In this document: positions 27,670 through 36,254 of the stretch, one piece after another
Layout of the letters: every line of letters begins with the position of its first letter
Numbering within the stretch: position 1 is the first letter of the stretch
Assembly: GCA_964464375.1 (NCBI GenBank)
Contig: CAYXFU010000015.1
Location: 21,454-85,453 of the forward strand
From: CAIOZA01 sp964464375
GTDB taxonomy: Bacteria > Bacteroidota > Ignavibacteria > Kapaibacteriales > UBA2268
DNA: 64,000 bases
Direction of reading: 5' to 3'
Notes under the pieces: generated by a model
What the model was told of the DNA's origin: nothing
Seen by the model: the letters and a program-made list of their open reading frames with translations, nothing else
Database searches by the model: none
Position numbers and translations under genes: made by a program

Positions 27670-28674
27670 CTAATCCATAATAAATAGATCTTTTCTACGC
27701 CAAATTCCATTTACATCCTTGATAAGTATATTCTTATCTGCATGTTTATCTACAATTTCATCAAAATATGTCTCTGTAATATTTAAAGTTTTGCAGAAAT
27801 CTCTTTTTGCTGCGGGATCACAAACGTAATCCTTTTCCTTAACAAGTAAATCCGCCTGCTGTTTGGTGATTTGATGTTTTCTCAACATTCTGCTGGTTAT
27901 ATCAGAAACTCTTTGAAAGCCAAATTTTGGAAATTTCGTCCAAAGTTGAATTATATAAGCTATACTATCTATCTGTGTAAAATTCTCTACATTGCCTTGT
28001 CTGAACCATTCATCGAAATCATCCAAATCTTTAAAACCATATTCTTTTGCTTTCTTCATTACCTCGATTTCATTATATGGGTAAAAAGCAAAGAAATAAT
28101 ATACCTTAGTATCCTCATCGCTTATAGGATGTAGTAAATCTAATTCAGAGCTTGTGCCATATTCATAATTGGTATTCTCTCCATAAAATACCAATGGAAT
28201 ATTAAAATATTTCGCAATTTGTGGTGGTTTAGAATATAATTTTTCTTCAATCCATTTTAACGGGTGCAACTCAACTTCAAAGTCCTTTAAAGTCTCATCA
28301 AGAAAAGTTTTTGGTGAAAACCTAAACACAATATGATCTAAATTAAATCGCTCAGCAATATTTTTTACATTATGCTGTCCTGCTTTAGTTACTGTGAATT
28401 CTGTTGTAAGAGTTATTAATAATGGTTTCATACCCAATTTCACAAGTTCTGAAACTATCACGGTACTATCTTTGCCGCCAGAAACAGGACACAAACAATC
28501 ATATTCACCTTTTTCAGCAATTCTTTTTTCACAAATTTCTTTTAATTGTTTGTCTCTAGCAATCCAATCAATATTTGCTCTGTTTTCATGATTTCTACAC
28601 GCCAAACAAACCCCATTTATAAAGTTACTACCAGGTCTTGTATCAGGCATTCCACATTTTATACATATTTCCAT
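27670..28674 (-). CDS. pseA: N-acetyl sugar amidotransferase (PseA/WbpG-like)
   Basis: A 334-residue ATP-pyrophosphatase-fold amidotransferase. An N-terminal zinc ribbon has C4/C7 and C23/C26 (CIKCGMPDTRPG, GVCLACR). The PP-loop is CPVSGGKDSTV (about 62-72). PseA and WbpG relatives convert an N-acetyl group of a sugar to an acetamidino group; PseA does so on pseudaminic acid. The neighbouring pseB, C, F, G and I genes make the pseudaminic acid role the best reading. If the C7 substituent here is N-formyl (see the formyltransferase-like genes), the product would be formamidino instead. It is separated from the radical SAM gene by about 106 bases. Confidence 0.78.
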   Translation of the reverse strand: MEICIKCGMPDTRPGSNFINGVCLACRNHENRANIDWIARDKQLKEICEKRIAEKGEYDCLCPVSGGKDSTVIVSELVKLGMKPLLITLTTEFTVTKAGQHNVKNIAERFNLDHIVFRFSPKTFLDETLKDFEVELHPLKWIEEKLYSKPPQIAKYFNIPLVFYGENTNYEYGTSSELDLLHPISDEDTKVYYFFAFYPYNEIEVMKKAKEYGFKDLDDFDEWFRQGNVENFTQIDSIAYIIQLWTKFPKFGFQRVSDITSRMLRKHQITKQQADLLVKEKDYVCDPAAKRDFCKTLNITETYFDEIVDKHADKNILIKDVNGIWRRKDLFIMD

Positions 28675-28780
28675 AAAATGATTCCTATAATAAAATATTT
28701 TAAACCTATTCTACTTCTTAATTATTATTCTTAGTTTGTTATATTCAATAGTTCTTATTTATAATTATGTTGCTTTTATG

Positions 28781-29722
28781 CTAGATATTTTTATGATTGT
28801 CTTCTACTCTAAAACTCCTCTTTGGAACCAAATATTTTGGAGATTTAACAACAACACAATTTGCACAGATTGATTGGAAGTTTTTTTCTTCAATTGATTT
28901 TCTCAAATCATAATATTTCTGATTATTCCAAATTTCATTTAAACTATTATTCATGATATTACCCATAACCAGCTTACTTGTTAAATCATAACAACAAGGA
29001 ACCACGTTTCCGTCTGAGCGAATTGTAATAGTATTTATCACATGATCACAATAGTTACTGTCTTCATTATTTGATACTAATTCTACTTTGTTAAAATCAT
29101 TACAAACTTCCATATCTGGCCATTCGATCGCATAATTAGTTCTAAATTTTACCCCTTCTGGGAAAGTCATTTTCAACCAACTTGGGATTGACATGCTTGA
29201 AGCAGTTGTAACTTTAGAAACATCTTTCACAAATTTAGTATTTGCGATATAGACATCTGGTTTTTTTTGATTAGATAATTTTATAAGATTAACTAATTGT
29301 AGAATATTATTTATTATTTTTTTAGAGTTACTCTTCTTTCTTATATACTGACTTTCCTCCGCTGAATCACCATCCAATGAAAATTCTATTTCATCAATTT
29401 CAGAAGAAATTAAATCAGATGACATTTGTGGTGAAAGCAACATTCCATTTGAAACTGTTTTAATAAATATTTTTGAGTCTATACTCTTTATTTCTTTAAC
29501 AAAATTTATAAAATTCGAATTTAATAGAGGCTCGCCTCCATGATATAAAACAACAACTTTAATAAATGCTCTGTTATGGTTTATGGATTTCAAAATTTGT
29601 GCAAAAATTTCTGGCTTCATAATATATCTTTTCATTTTTACTGTACCCGTTAGACAATGAATACACTTCAAATTACAAGTACCAGCTGGTTCAATTCTAA
29701 CAACTCGTGGAAATTTTTCCAT
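28781..29722 (-). CDS. Radical SAM/SPASM domain protein
   Basis: A 313-residue radical SAM enzyme. The cluster motif is CNLKCIHC (C17, C21, C24 by family spacing), followed by the GGEPLLN motif (HGGEPLLNSNF) and the strand EIEFSLDGDSAEES. The C-terminal SPASM-type region has CDHVI, VVPCCYD and a final CANC, so auxiliary clusters are likely. It begins 11 bases after the PIG-L gene stop. Such enzymes in glycan clusters can be dehydrogenases, epimerases or aminomutases; the reaction is not predictable here, but the position implies that it modifies the nonulosonic acid or its precursor. Confidence 0.85.
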   Translation of the reverse strand: MEKFPRVVRIEPAGTCNLKCIHCLTGTVKMKRYIMKPEIFAQILKSINHNRAFIKVVVLYHGGEPLLNSNFINFVKEIKSIDSKIFIKTVSNGMLLSPQMSSDLISSEIDEIEFSLDGDSAEESQYIRKKSNSKKIINNILQLVNLIKLSNQKKPDVYIANTKFVKDVSKVTTASSMSIPSWLKMTFPEGVKFRTNYAIEWPDMEVCNDFNKVELVSNNEDSNYCDHVINTITIRSDGNVVPCCYDLTSKLVMGNIMNNSLNEIWNNQKYYDLRKSIEEKNFQSICANCVVVKSPKYLVPKRSFRVEDNHKNI

Positions 29723-29733
29723 CTATACCAATT

Positions 29734-30447
29734 CTACCTTTCAATATGTCTAATTATACAAAATGCCTCCGCATACTCAATTCCAACATTTATTCCATTA
29801 TGCTGAGCTAATATCTTCAATCCTTCTGGTGAGCGTGGATGAGGATACTTCCTTTTTTCAAATTCAAAACATTCCATTGCATCGATTTTAGCTTTTAGAT
29901 TTTGCTCAGATATTTCGATATAAATATTTGGATTGAATCGTTTACCATCTGCTTTAATCTGCCATTCGGTACTGGATGGAGTTTCAAATGTTAATATTGA
30001 GACCTTTAACTCTTCGGGGAGAGGTCGAAAAGCAGTCATGACGGCATCAAAAGTTCTTTGATGGTCAATGTTCAAATCACCTAAATGATGAGTAAAAACT
30101 ACATCAGGTTTGAATTTGTTTTTTTCTGATTCTATTGATTTGATAATATCAAGCAGGGGCACACTATCGAATCTATTATCCGGAAAACTATATAGAGACA
30201 AAGATTGATAGCCAATTATCTGTTTTGCAGAATGAATATTCTGTTTGTGTTTTTCAAGTTCTTTTTGCCATACTTCAATATCTCTTTTTTCAGATCGTGA
30301 AGTTATTCCCTCACCTAAAATCACAACATGAACAATTGCAGACTTCTCATGAATCAATTTGTGAAGAGTAGCTCCCAATCCTAGGACCTCATCGTCAGGA
30401 TGAGCAACCACAATCATTATTTTGCTATTTTTTTGTAATTCTAACAT
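29734..30447 (-). CDS. PIG-L/LmbE family N-deacetylase
   Basis: A 237-residue protein with the zinc-binding AHPDDE motif in IMIVVAHPDDEVLGLGATL (about 11-29) and the later VFTHHLGDLNIDHQRT with the second metal-ligand histidines. These are the hallmarks of PIG-L/LmbE deacetylases acting on N-acetyl sugars. Its start lies inside the end of the formyltransferase-like gene (23-base overlap), so the two are translationally coupled. Together they could deacetylate then reacylate a sugar amine; that pairing is inference. Confidence 0.88.
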   Translation of the reverse strand: MLELQKNSKIMIVVAHPDDEVLGLGATLHKLIHEKSAIVHVVILGEGITSRSEKRDIEVWQKELEKHKQNIHSAKQIIGYQSLSLYSFPDNRFDSVPLLDIIKSIESEKNKFKPDVVFTHHLGDLNIDHQRTFDAVMTAFRPLPEELKVSILTFETPSSTEWQIKADGKRFNPNIYIEISEQNLKAKIDAMECFEFEKRKYPHPRSPEGLKILAQHNGINVGIEYAEAFCIIRHIER

Positions 30448-31102
30448 CAGCTACGATACTCCCGTCTGCTTTCAACCGAGCATGACTAAATTCATATTTT
30501 ATATCTGTTATTGTAAGGAATGCATTAGGATACCCTTCACAATCCAACATTCGTATAAAATTAAAAACATCTTCTATTTCAACTAATTCTGAAATATCCC
30601 CATCTTCAGGTTTTCTTCTTTTAAAAATAGTTGGTTCCCCTACTTGTTCTACAGGAATCGGTTCACTACTAATTATTTCTTTTATCATTTCCTCAATTAT
30701 ATCCGCAGATCTGATAAATATTTCTTGAGCAGAACCATTTAGATTAAGATCTCTTTTTAGATATATTTTACCTGAATCTAAACCATCGCTGACTCTGATA
30801 GCCGAAATTTTCGTCTCAGCAAAGCCTCGTACAATTAAGTTTTGCAAAGGACTACCGCCTCTTCCAAATGGTAAATCAGTCATGTGGAATACAACACAAT
30901 TGTAATTTTCAAAAACATCTTTTGATATGATATATGACCAATGGGGTATAAATACCCATTTGGGTTCTATCTCTTTAAGGTTTTCATAATTCAAGTCCTC
31001 TTTACTGGATAGCCTGATCCACTTAATACTATCATCTTGTGATAAATTTTTAAAAAGCTTATCATGCCATGACTTCTCGGTAGCAAGTATACAGGTTATC
31101 AT
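30425..31102 (-). CDS. Formyltransferase-like protein, pse cluster (first)
   Basis: A 225-residue protein starting at ATG 31102, which overlaps the pseI stop as ATGA. The central part has the formyltransferase frame H-M-T-D-L-P-F-G-R-G-G-S-P-L-Q-N-L and SDGLDSGKIYLKRDL, matching the substrate loop and catalytic His/Asp region of N10-formyl-THF-dependent enzymes. The Asn two residues before the catalytic His (NxH in methionyl-tRNA formyltransferase) is Val here. It is shorter than Fmt and lacks its C-terminal domain. A role in formylating an amino sugar of the pseudaminic acid pathway is likely from context. Confidence 0.75.
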   Translation of the reverse strand: MITCILATEKSWHDKLFKNLSQDDSIKWIRLSSKEDLNYENLKEIEPKWVFIPHWSYIISKDVFENYNCVVFHMTDLPFGRGGSPLQNLIVRGFAETKISAIRVSDGLDSGKIYLKRDLNLNGSAQEIFIRSADIIEEMIKEIISSEPIPVEQVGEPTIFKRRKPEDGDISELVEIEDVFNFIRMLDCEGYPNAFLTITDIKYEFSHARLKADGSIVADVRITKK

Positions 31103-32148
31103 ATATGACTCCATGAAAGTGGAGTGCCAGCAGATAATTTTGTCTTTACTGTTTTTCCCAGAATAGTATCATAGTACTTTGGAGCTAAACCATCTCCAGG
31201 TCTGATAATTCTAACATTATCTTCAGTCAGTATTTCATTAATATCAATATCTTTAACAGCATAAATTGACCTTTTGTATCTTAAGCTATTCTTTTCGCTT
31301 TCAAGTATTCCATAATGTATTTTCCCTAAAGACAAATAGACATTATCTGATTCTATTACTAAATTTTTTAGCTCTTCAGGTTCAATTGAAAATGCACTAT
31401 CAACTCCACCATCCCCTCGATTTAAAGTGAAATGTTTTTCAATTAGAACTGCACCCAATGCAACAGAAGCTATTGATACACCAATTCCTATTGTATGATC
31501 TGATAAACCAACATTACAATCAAACATTTCTCTTAAGTGAGGTATTGTCAACAAATTTGAATCTTTTGGTGAAGCTGGATAAGTACTAGTACATTTCAGT
31601 AAAATTATCTCTCCTGAATTATTTTCTCTTAACAATCTTATTGATTCATCTAAGTCAGCCAGAGTCGATGCTCCTGTAGACATTATAATGGGTTTACCTG
31701 TTTTAGCAACTTTCTCTAGTAACTTCCAATCACTATTTTCAAATGAGGCTATTTTATAAGCACTTACATTCAATGATTCAAGAAAATCAACTGCCTTTTC
31801 GTCAAATGGAGTACTGAAAGCCGCTAAACCTAACTCACTTGCTTTATCAAAAATTGTTTTATGCCATTCCCATGGGGTATATGCTTTCTTATATAATTCA
31901 TATAGATTATAACCATTCCATAGAGACTTATTATCATTTATTTCAAATAGCCCACCTCTACTATCTATAGTCATTGTTTCTGGTGTATATGTCTGAAGTT
32001 TAATCGCATCAGCACCGGCAAAAGCAGCAGCTTCAACAATTTTCAAAGCTGTCTCCAATGATTGATTATGGTTCCCGCTCATTTCTGCAACAATGAATGG
32101 TTTTTGGTCTTTGCCAATTTTCTTTCCATCAATAAAAATATCTTTCAT
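31099..32148 (-). CDS. pseI: Pseudaminic acid synthase
   Basis: A 349-residue NeuB-family enzyme condensing 2,4-diacylamido-2,4,6-trideoxy-L-altrose with phosphoenolpyruvate. Visible family features are FIVAEMSGNHNQSLETAL, ADAIKLQTYTPETMT, LGLAAFSTPFDEKAVDFL, IIMSTGAS and GLSDHTIG, then a C-terminal SAF (antifreeze-like) domain from about 285 (RSIYAVKDIDINEILTEDNV). The SLWNGYNLYELYKKAYTPWE segment is characteristic of PseI rather than NeuB or LegI. It overlaps both neighbours by four bases (ATGA), so it is firmly within the operon. Confidence 0.92.
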   Translation of the reverse strand: MKDIFIDGKKIGKDQKPFIVAEMSGNHNQSLETALKIVEAAAFAGADAIKLQTYTPETMTIDSRGGLFEINDNKSLWNGYNLYELYKKAYTPWEWHKTIFDKASELGLAAFSTPFDEKAVDFLESLNVSAYKIASFENSDWKLLEKVAKTGKPIIMSTGASTLADLDESIRLLRENNSGEIILLKCTSTYPASPKDSNLLTIPHLREMFDCNVGLSDHTIGIGVSIASVALGAVLIEKHFTLNRGDGGVDSAFSIEPEELKNLVIESDNVYLSLGKIHYGILESEKNSLRYKRSIYAVKDIDINEILTEDNVRIIRPGDGLAPKYYDTILGKTVKTKLSAGTPLSWSHI

Positions 32149-32810
32149 CTTTGCTCTTCTTTTGATTTATGCTCAATTTCTTCAGACTTATAAATTTTTA
32201 TAATGTATTTCTTCTCATTCAATACAAAAAAAGCTGGATATCTTTCATTGTCAACTACTCTCAAAAGATTAAACTGATCTTTGATGGATCTGTTAATATC
32301 AAGCTCACTATCTTGTGATAATCGCTTTCTATAATATGTACTTTCTCCGGATTGATCCCTTCCAGTTATGTTATCGTATTGTTTAATAAATTCTAAACAT
32401 AACTTAATAGTCATTTCTCCTTGTAATCTTCTAATGTCATTTATTAATTCAGTTCCTTCCAATTCTATGTAATCTTGTAAAAATATATCTCCAGAATCTA
32501 TTTCTTCTTTGGCTTCAAATAGCGTGATAGGTATTTTCTTAAATCCTTCAATAACTTGCCAAGTTAATGGAGACCAACCTTTACCTTTTGGTAAATCACT
32601 TTCGTGAACTACTAAGTTATATTTATTTAATTCCAAATATTTGAATTTCTTCTCACATGAAAGCAAAAAAAGAATTTCTCCCTTCACAACTTCTTCATGT
32701 TTAAAGATTAAATCACATTCATAGCTCTTATCAATAATAAATTGATTAAGCTTTTCTGCAAATGGAATTATCCATGACCCTTGATTATCTACTAATATTT
32801 GAATTTTCAT
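32145..32810 (-). CDS. Formyltransferase-like protein, pse cluster (second)
   Basis: A 221-residue relative of the formyltransferase at 30425: VVHESDLPKGKGWSPLTWQV matches its HMTDLPFGRGGSPLQN segment, and EEIDSGDIFLQDYIEL matches the catalytic Asp region. As there, the residue two before the catalytic His is Val rather than Asn. The N-terminus (MKIQILVDNQGSW) forms a Rossmann strand and the C-terminus has FNLLRVVDNERYPAFF, shared with the sister protein. It overlaps pseG by 26 bases and pseI by four. Placed exactly where pseH would be used in the pathway, it may acylate the C4 amine. Confidence 0.75.
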   Translation of the reverse strand: MKIQILVDNQGSWIIPFAEKLNQFIIDKSYECDLIFKHEEVVKGEILFLLSCEKKFKYLELNKYNLVVHESDLPKGKGWSPLTWQVIEGFKKIPITLFEAKEEIDSGDIFLQDYIELEGTELINDIRRLQGEMTIKLCLEFIKQYDNITGRDQSGESTYYRKRLSQDSELDINRSIKDQFNLLRVVDNERYPAFFVLNEKKYIIKIYKSEEIEHKSKEEQR

Positions 32811-33774
32811 TAATTAAATCTTTGAATAAACTTAATATCCTTTTATTACTTTTTCCATCTATCAATTTTTTTATAGCTTTAGGATTGATATTCGAAATTG
32901 ATTCTGTAATTAATCCTTTTTCAAAATTTTCTGTACCAATAATTGCTCCAAGCTTCAAGAACCCTTCGTAGATAGCTTTCTGATTTTCTACATAATATCC
33001 AGAAATTACTTCACACCCGCATGCAATCGCTTCTAACATTATCCCGCTTGATGGCACTATAGCCAGATCTGACTCTAGCATTACTTCTAACATTTCTTTT
33101 TCATTGATTGAATGATTATGTACCACTCTATCATTTTTTTCAATGAGGTGTTTGAAACTCTCAGTGAAATTATAAGATTCTCCAGTAATTACAATGATTT
33201 TTTTTATTTTTGAATTTTCTAAAACAACTTGTAAAGTTCTTTCTGTTAAATTTAAAATATCAGATCCACCAAAGCAGATTAGAACGTTTTCTATCGTATT
33301 TATTATACGTTCTTTTCCAGCCTGCTCTAAGAATGCAGGTCTTAATAATGTAAATTCGGGTCCTAGAGCAAATTGAGTGTATGGCTGTGCTTTATAATCC
33401 GAAGGGGATACTCCGGGTGCATGATTTATTATCAAGTCTGCAAAGAACTCTTTATCGTGCAAATCATCTATACAAACAAGCTTACATCCCTTCAATTTAA
33501 GGCTTTTCTGATATTCAGAACTAAAATTATAACCATCTAGTACAACTATATCTTGTTGATCAATATAGTCAAGTAATGCTTTGTCATCCTCAATTATTTG
33601 AACTTTTATCCCTAAGAGATTAATTTCATTTTCCAATCCTAATGGTAACTCTTTGCATACAAACTCAACTTCAAAATCATTCCTAAGCATTTGTGCCAAA
33701 GCAATACATCGCACCAAATGTCCCGATCCGATATTACGATTGCCGTCAGCTCTAATAATAACCCTAATCTTCAT
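32785..33774 (-). CDS. pseG: UDP-2,4-diacetamido-2,4,6-trideoxy-beta-L-altropyranose hydrolase
   Basis: A 329-residue GT-B-fold hydrolase that releases UDP from the 2,4-diacylamido altrose before condensation by PseI. The N-terminal signature IRADGNRNIGSGHLVRCIALAQML includes the catalytic His in GSGH. The later blocks DGYNF, ADLIINHAPG, LLRPAF, LICFGGSDILN and VPSSGIMLEAIACG fit PseG throughout. In PseG the C4 substituent is normally acetyl. Its specificity should follow whatever acyl group is installed here. It overlaps the second formyltransferase-like gene. Confidence 0.9.
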   Translation of the reverse strand: MKIRVIIRADGNRNIGSGHLVRCIALAQMLRNDFEVEFVCKELPLGLENEINLLGIKVQIIEDDKALLDYIDQQDIVVLDGYNFSSEYQKSLKLKGCKLVCIDDLHDKEFFADLIINHAPGVSPSDYKAQPYTQFALGPEFTLLRPAFLEQAGKERIINTIENVLICFGGSDILNLTERTLQVVLENSKIKKIIVITGESYNFTESFKHLIEKNDRVVHNHSINEKEMLEVMLESDLAIVPSSGIMLEAIACGCEVISGYYVENQKAIYEGFLKLGAIIGTENFEKGLITESISNINPKAIKKLIDGKSNKRILSLFKDLINENSNISR

Positions 33775-33789
33775 GGAATAATTTTCTAA

Positions 33790-34413
33790 TTAAATCTTTT
33801 TTAATAAGAACCAATTAATATCATCTTGAGGATGTGCGACATCCCTCCTATATGAAAATCCATAATCGATAAGACTCAAATCAGAATACTTATCCAACAT
33901 TTCACCTGCAAAATCTCTTTTAAATAAGCGATTACTAAATCCACGATATTTTATAGTAATTGGAGTTGGATTATAATATTCACATACCAATATATATTTG
34001 TTTGAACAAGAATATAATTTTTCATATACTAAGTTTAATTTTTTGGGATTAATATGGATTAAAACACCCTTGACTAAAGCTAATTCCACTTTCATTTTTT
34101 CATTATAATCAAAAATGGATCCATGGAATATATTAGTTTTACCAATTACTTTTGCAAGTTCTTTTACTGCTAATGAATTTATCTCTATTGCTTTCAAATC
34201 AATCTTTGGAAAAAGAAGCTTTAGTGCCTGTAAATTCATTCCAATATTTGCTCCAAATTCTAAGCAAGAGTGAATTAAACCTGCTTGCTTAAGAGCATTG
34301 GAAAAGAAATGCAGATTAGATGCCAAAAGCTCTGTACCTGTATTTCTATTGATATATTCATTACCAAAATTTCCTGCCCAAAAATTCTCTTGATGAGTTT
34401 TAAAATCTTTCAT
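33790..34413 (-). CDS. Pseudaminic acid biosynthesis-associated methylase
   Basis: A 207-residue class I SAM methyltransferase that opens with FKTHQENFWAGNFGNEYINR, as in the family of pseudaminic-acid-associated methylases, followed by LEFGANIGMNLQALK (SAM motif I) and KAIEINSLAVKEL. The block VKGVLIHINPKKLNLVYEKLY is also characteristic. The reading frame begins inside the 3' end of pseF (14-base overlap). The family is defined by co-occurrence with pse genes; its substrate has not been fixed, so methylation of the nonulosonic acid is inferred. Confidence 0.85.
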   Translation of the reverse strand: MKDFKTHQENFWAGNFGNEYINRNTGTELLASNLHFFSNALKQAGLIHSCLEFGANIGMNLQALKLLFPKIDLKAIEINSLAVKELAKVIGKTNIFHGSIFDYNEKMKVELALVKGVLIHINPKKLNLVYEKLYSCSNKYILVCEYYNPTPITIKYRGFSNRLFKRDFAGEMLDKYSDLSLIDYGFSYRRDVAHPQDDINWFLLKKI

Positions 34414-35107
34414 GAATATCTTCTTTTCTCATTAGTTGATACTTCATTTCTGCCAATACCCAATCTCTTGAATTATCAATATCCTGAACTTCTAATTCTG
34501 ACAATATTATTGCTCCTGTATTATTAGTCCAAAGCATTTTTTTCTTTTTTATTATTTCAACTTTAGACATATAAAATTGTCCTGCGTCATGGTAAATTGT
34601 TTCCAAATCCTGAGAGCGAGAATCGATATATTCTGGCCAAACCATTTGTACTTTTTCGTTATCTAATCGTAAACCTCTGAAAACCGGATACGAGAATGGA
34701 ACAATTGGAAAGACAGAATCAAAATTATTGTCAATCAACATATCATAGGACTCTTTTAATCTGTTTACATTAACCAATGGAGCTGTCGGATAAATACAAC
34801 AAACTGTATCATATTTTTCCAATCGATTTTCATATTCTTCAATTACTTCAATTAGAACATCAACAGTAGAGGCAAAATCATTCGCACATTCATTACTTCT
34901 CATAAATGGTACATTAGCACCGTATTTGACAGCTATTTCTGCAATTTCCATATCTTCTGTAGAAACCATTATTTCATCAAAAAGTTGTGATTTGATGGCA
35001 GTTTCTATTGAATATACAATAATAGGTTTACCCAAGAATTCCTTAATATTTTTCCGAGGAATTCTTTTACTCCCACCACGAGCTGGTATTATTGCTAGAT
35101 TATGCAA
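34400..35107 (-). CDS. pseF: Pseudaminic acid cytidylyltransferase
   Basis: A 235-residue CMP-sugar synthetase activating pseudaminic acid. The N-terminal LAIIPARGGSKRIPRKNIKEF is the nucleotide-binding signature. MVSTEDMEIAEIA, CCIYPTAPLVNVNRLKE and a C-terminal VQDIDNSRDWVLAE match PseF/NeuA enzymes. It starts at TTG 35107 with AAGGAG four bases upstream, overlapping the pseC stop by eight bases; no closer ATG keeps the signature. The next gene's start lies in its 3' end. Confidence 0.92.
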   Translation of the reverse strand: MHNLAIIPARGGSKRIPRKNIKEFLGKPIIVYSIETAIKSQLFDEIMVSTEDMEIAEIAVKYGANVPFMRSNECANDFASTVDVLIEVIEEYENRLEKYDTVCCIYPTAPLVNVNRLKESYDMLIDNNFDSVFPIVPFSYPVFRGLRLDNEKVQMVWPEYIDSRSQDLETIYHDAGQFYMSKVEIIKKKKMLWTNNTGAIILSELEVQDIDNSRDWVLAEMKYQLMRKEDIHERF

Positions 35108-36254
35108 AATACTCCTTAATCATACTTATAACATTTTCTTGTTCTTCATCTTTCAATGTTGGAAACATTGGCAAACTCAAACATCTTTTATAGTAATTCT
35201 CAGCTTTAGGAAAATCTCCTTCTTTCCAACCGAACTGTTTGTAATATGGCATCAGATGAAGAGGAATATAATGAACCTGTGAGAATATTCCATTTTTTCT
35301 CAAATGTTCGTAAAGCCCTTTTCTATCTTCTACTTCAATAATATACAGATGATAAGCATGTCCTTCAACAAAACCAGACTGACCTTTTATTGATTCAATA
35401 TTTTCAAAAGCACCTGCATAAACAGCAGCAATAGCTCTTCTTCTTTCTAAATTCTCTGTTATCCTATTAAGTTGACTGATACCCAAAGCTGCCTGGAAAT
35501 CTGTTAATCTGTAATTAAATCCAAGCTCCTGCATTTCATAATACCAGCCTCCATGATTTTCATTTAGAAGGTTAGGATCTTTTGTTATCCCATGAGTTCT
35601 TAATGTCAATAATTTCTGGTATAGAGATTCATTATTAGTTGTTATCATTCCACCTTCGCCACAGGTAATGTGCTTAACAGGATGAAAAGAAAAAATAGAT
35701 AAATCTGAATATTTGCCATTTCCGCAATTTTGTTTTAATCCGAGGCTATCTGTTAAATAGCCGCCTGGAGCGTGACAAGCATCTTCCAGGATCCATAAAT
35801 CATATTCATCAGCTAACTTTCGAAGTAATTCTGAATTTACTGGGCGACCTGCCAGATCAACAGGTATTATACCCTGATATGTTCCCTTGGGCGAGGCTTC
35901 CAACAGCTTCTTCACTTCATCTATATCGATTAAATATGTTTCAGTATCTATATCCGCAAAAGCAATATCACCGCCACAATAACTAACGCAATTAGCACTA
36001 GCAGCAAATGTAATCGGAGAAGTAATAACTTTATTACCAGATTCAACACCTAACGCCAAACAACTAAGATGTAATGCAGCTGTTCCATTTGCTACAGCAA
36101 CAGCATACTTACTGCCAATATATGTAGCAAATGCATTCTCAAATTCAAGGATTTTAGGTCCCTGAGTAAGAAAATCGGCTCTTAATGTTTCAATAACAGC
36201 TGATATATCGTCTTCAGTTATATTTTGCCTTCCGTATGGTATTGAATATGCCAT
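35100..36254 (-). CDS. pseC: UDP-4-amino-4,6-dideoxy-N-acetyl-beta-L-altrosamine transaminase
   Basis: A 384-residue DegT/DnrJ/EryC1-type PLP aminotransferase. It forms the C4 amine of the UDP-sugar made by PseB. MAYSIPYGRQNITEDDISAV, VANGTAALHLSCLALGV, PVDLAGRPVN, WILEDACHAPGG and LSIFSFHPVKHITCGEGGM, with the PLP lysine in FHPVK, are all family hallmarks. NYRLTDFQAALGISQL is also present. It overlaps pseB by one base (TAATG) and pseF by eight. Confidence 0.93.
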   Translation of the reverse strand: MAYSIPYGRQNITEDDISAVIETLRADFLTQGPKILEFENAFATYIGSKYAVAVANGTAALHLSCLALGVESGNKVITSPITFAASANCVSYCGGDIAFADIDTETYLIDIDEVKKLLEASPKGTYQGIIPVDLAGRPVNSELLRKLADEYDLWILEDACHAPGGYLTDSLGLKQNCGNGKYSDLSIFSFHPVKHITCGEGGMITTNNESLYQKLLTLRTHGITKDPNLLNENHGGWYYEMQELGFNYRLTDFQAALGISQLNRITENLERRRAIAAVYAGAFENIESIKGQSGFVEGHAYHLYIIEVEDRKGLYEHLRKNGIFSQVHYIPLHLMPYYKQFGWKEGDFPKAENYYKRCLSLPMFPTLKDEEQENVISMIKEYFA

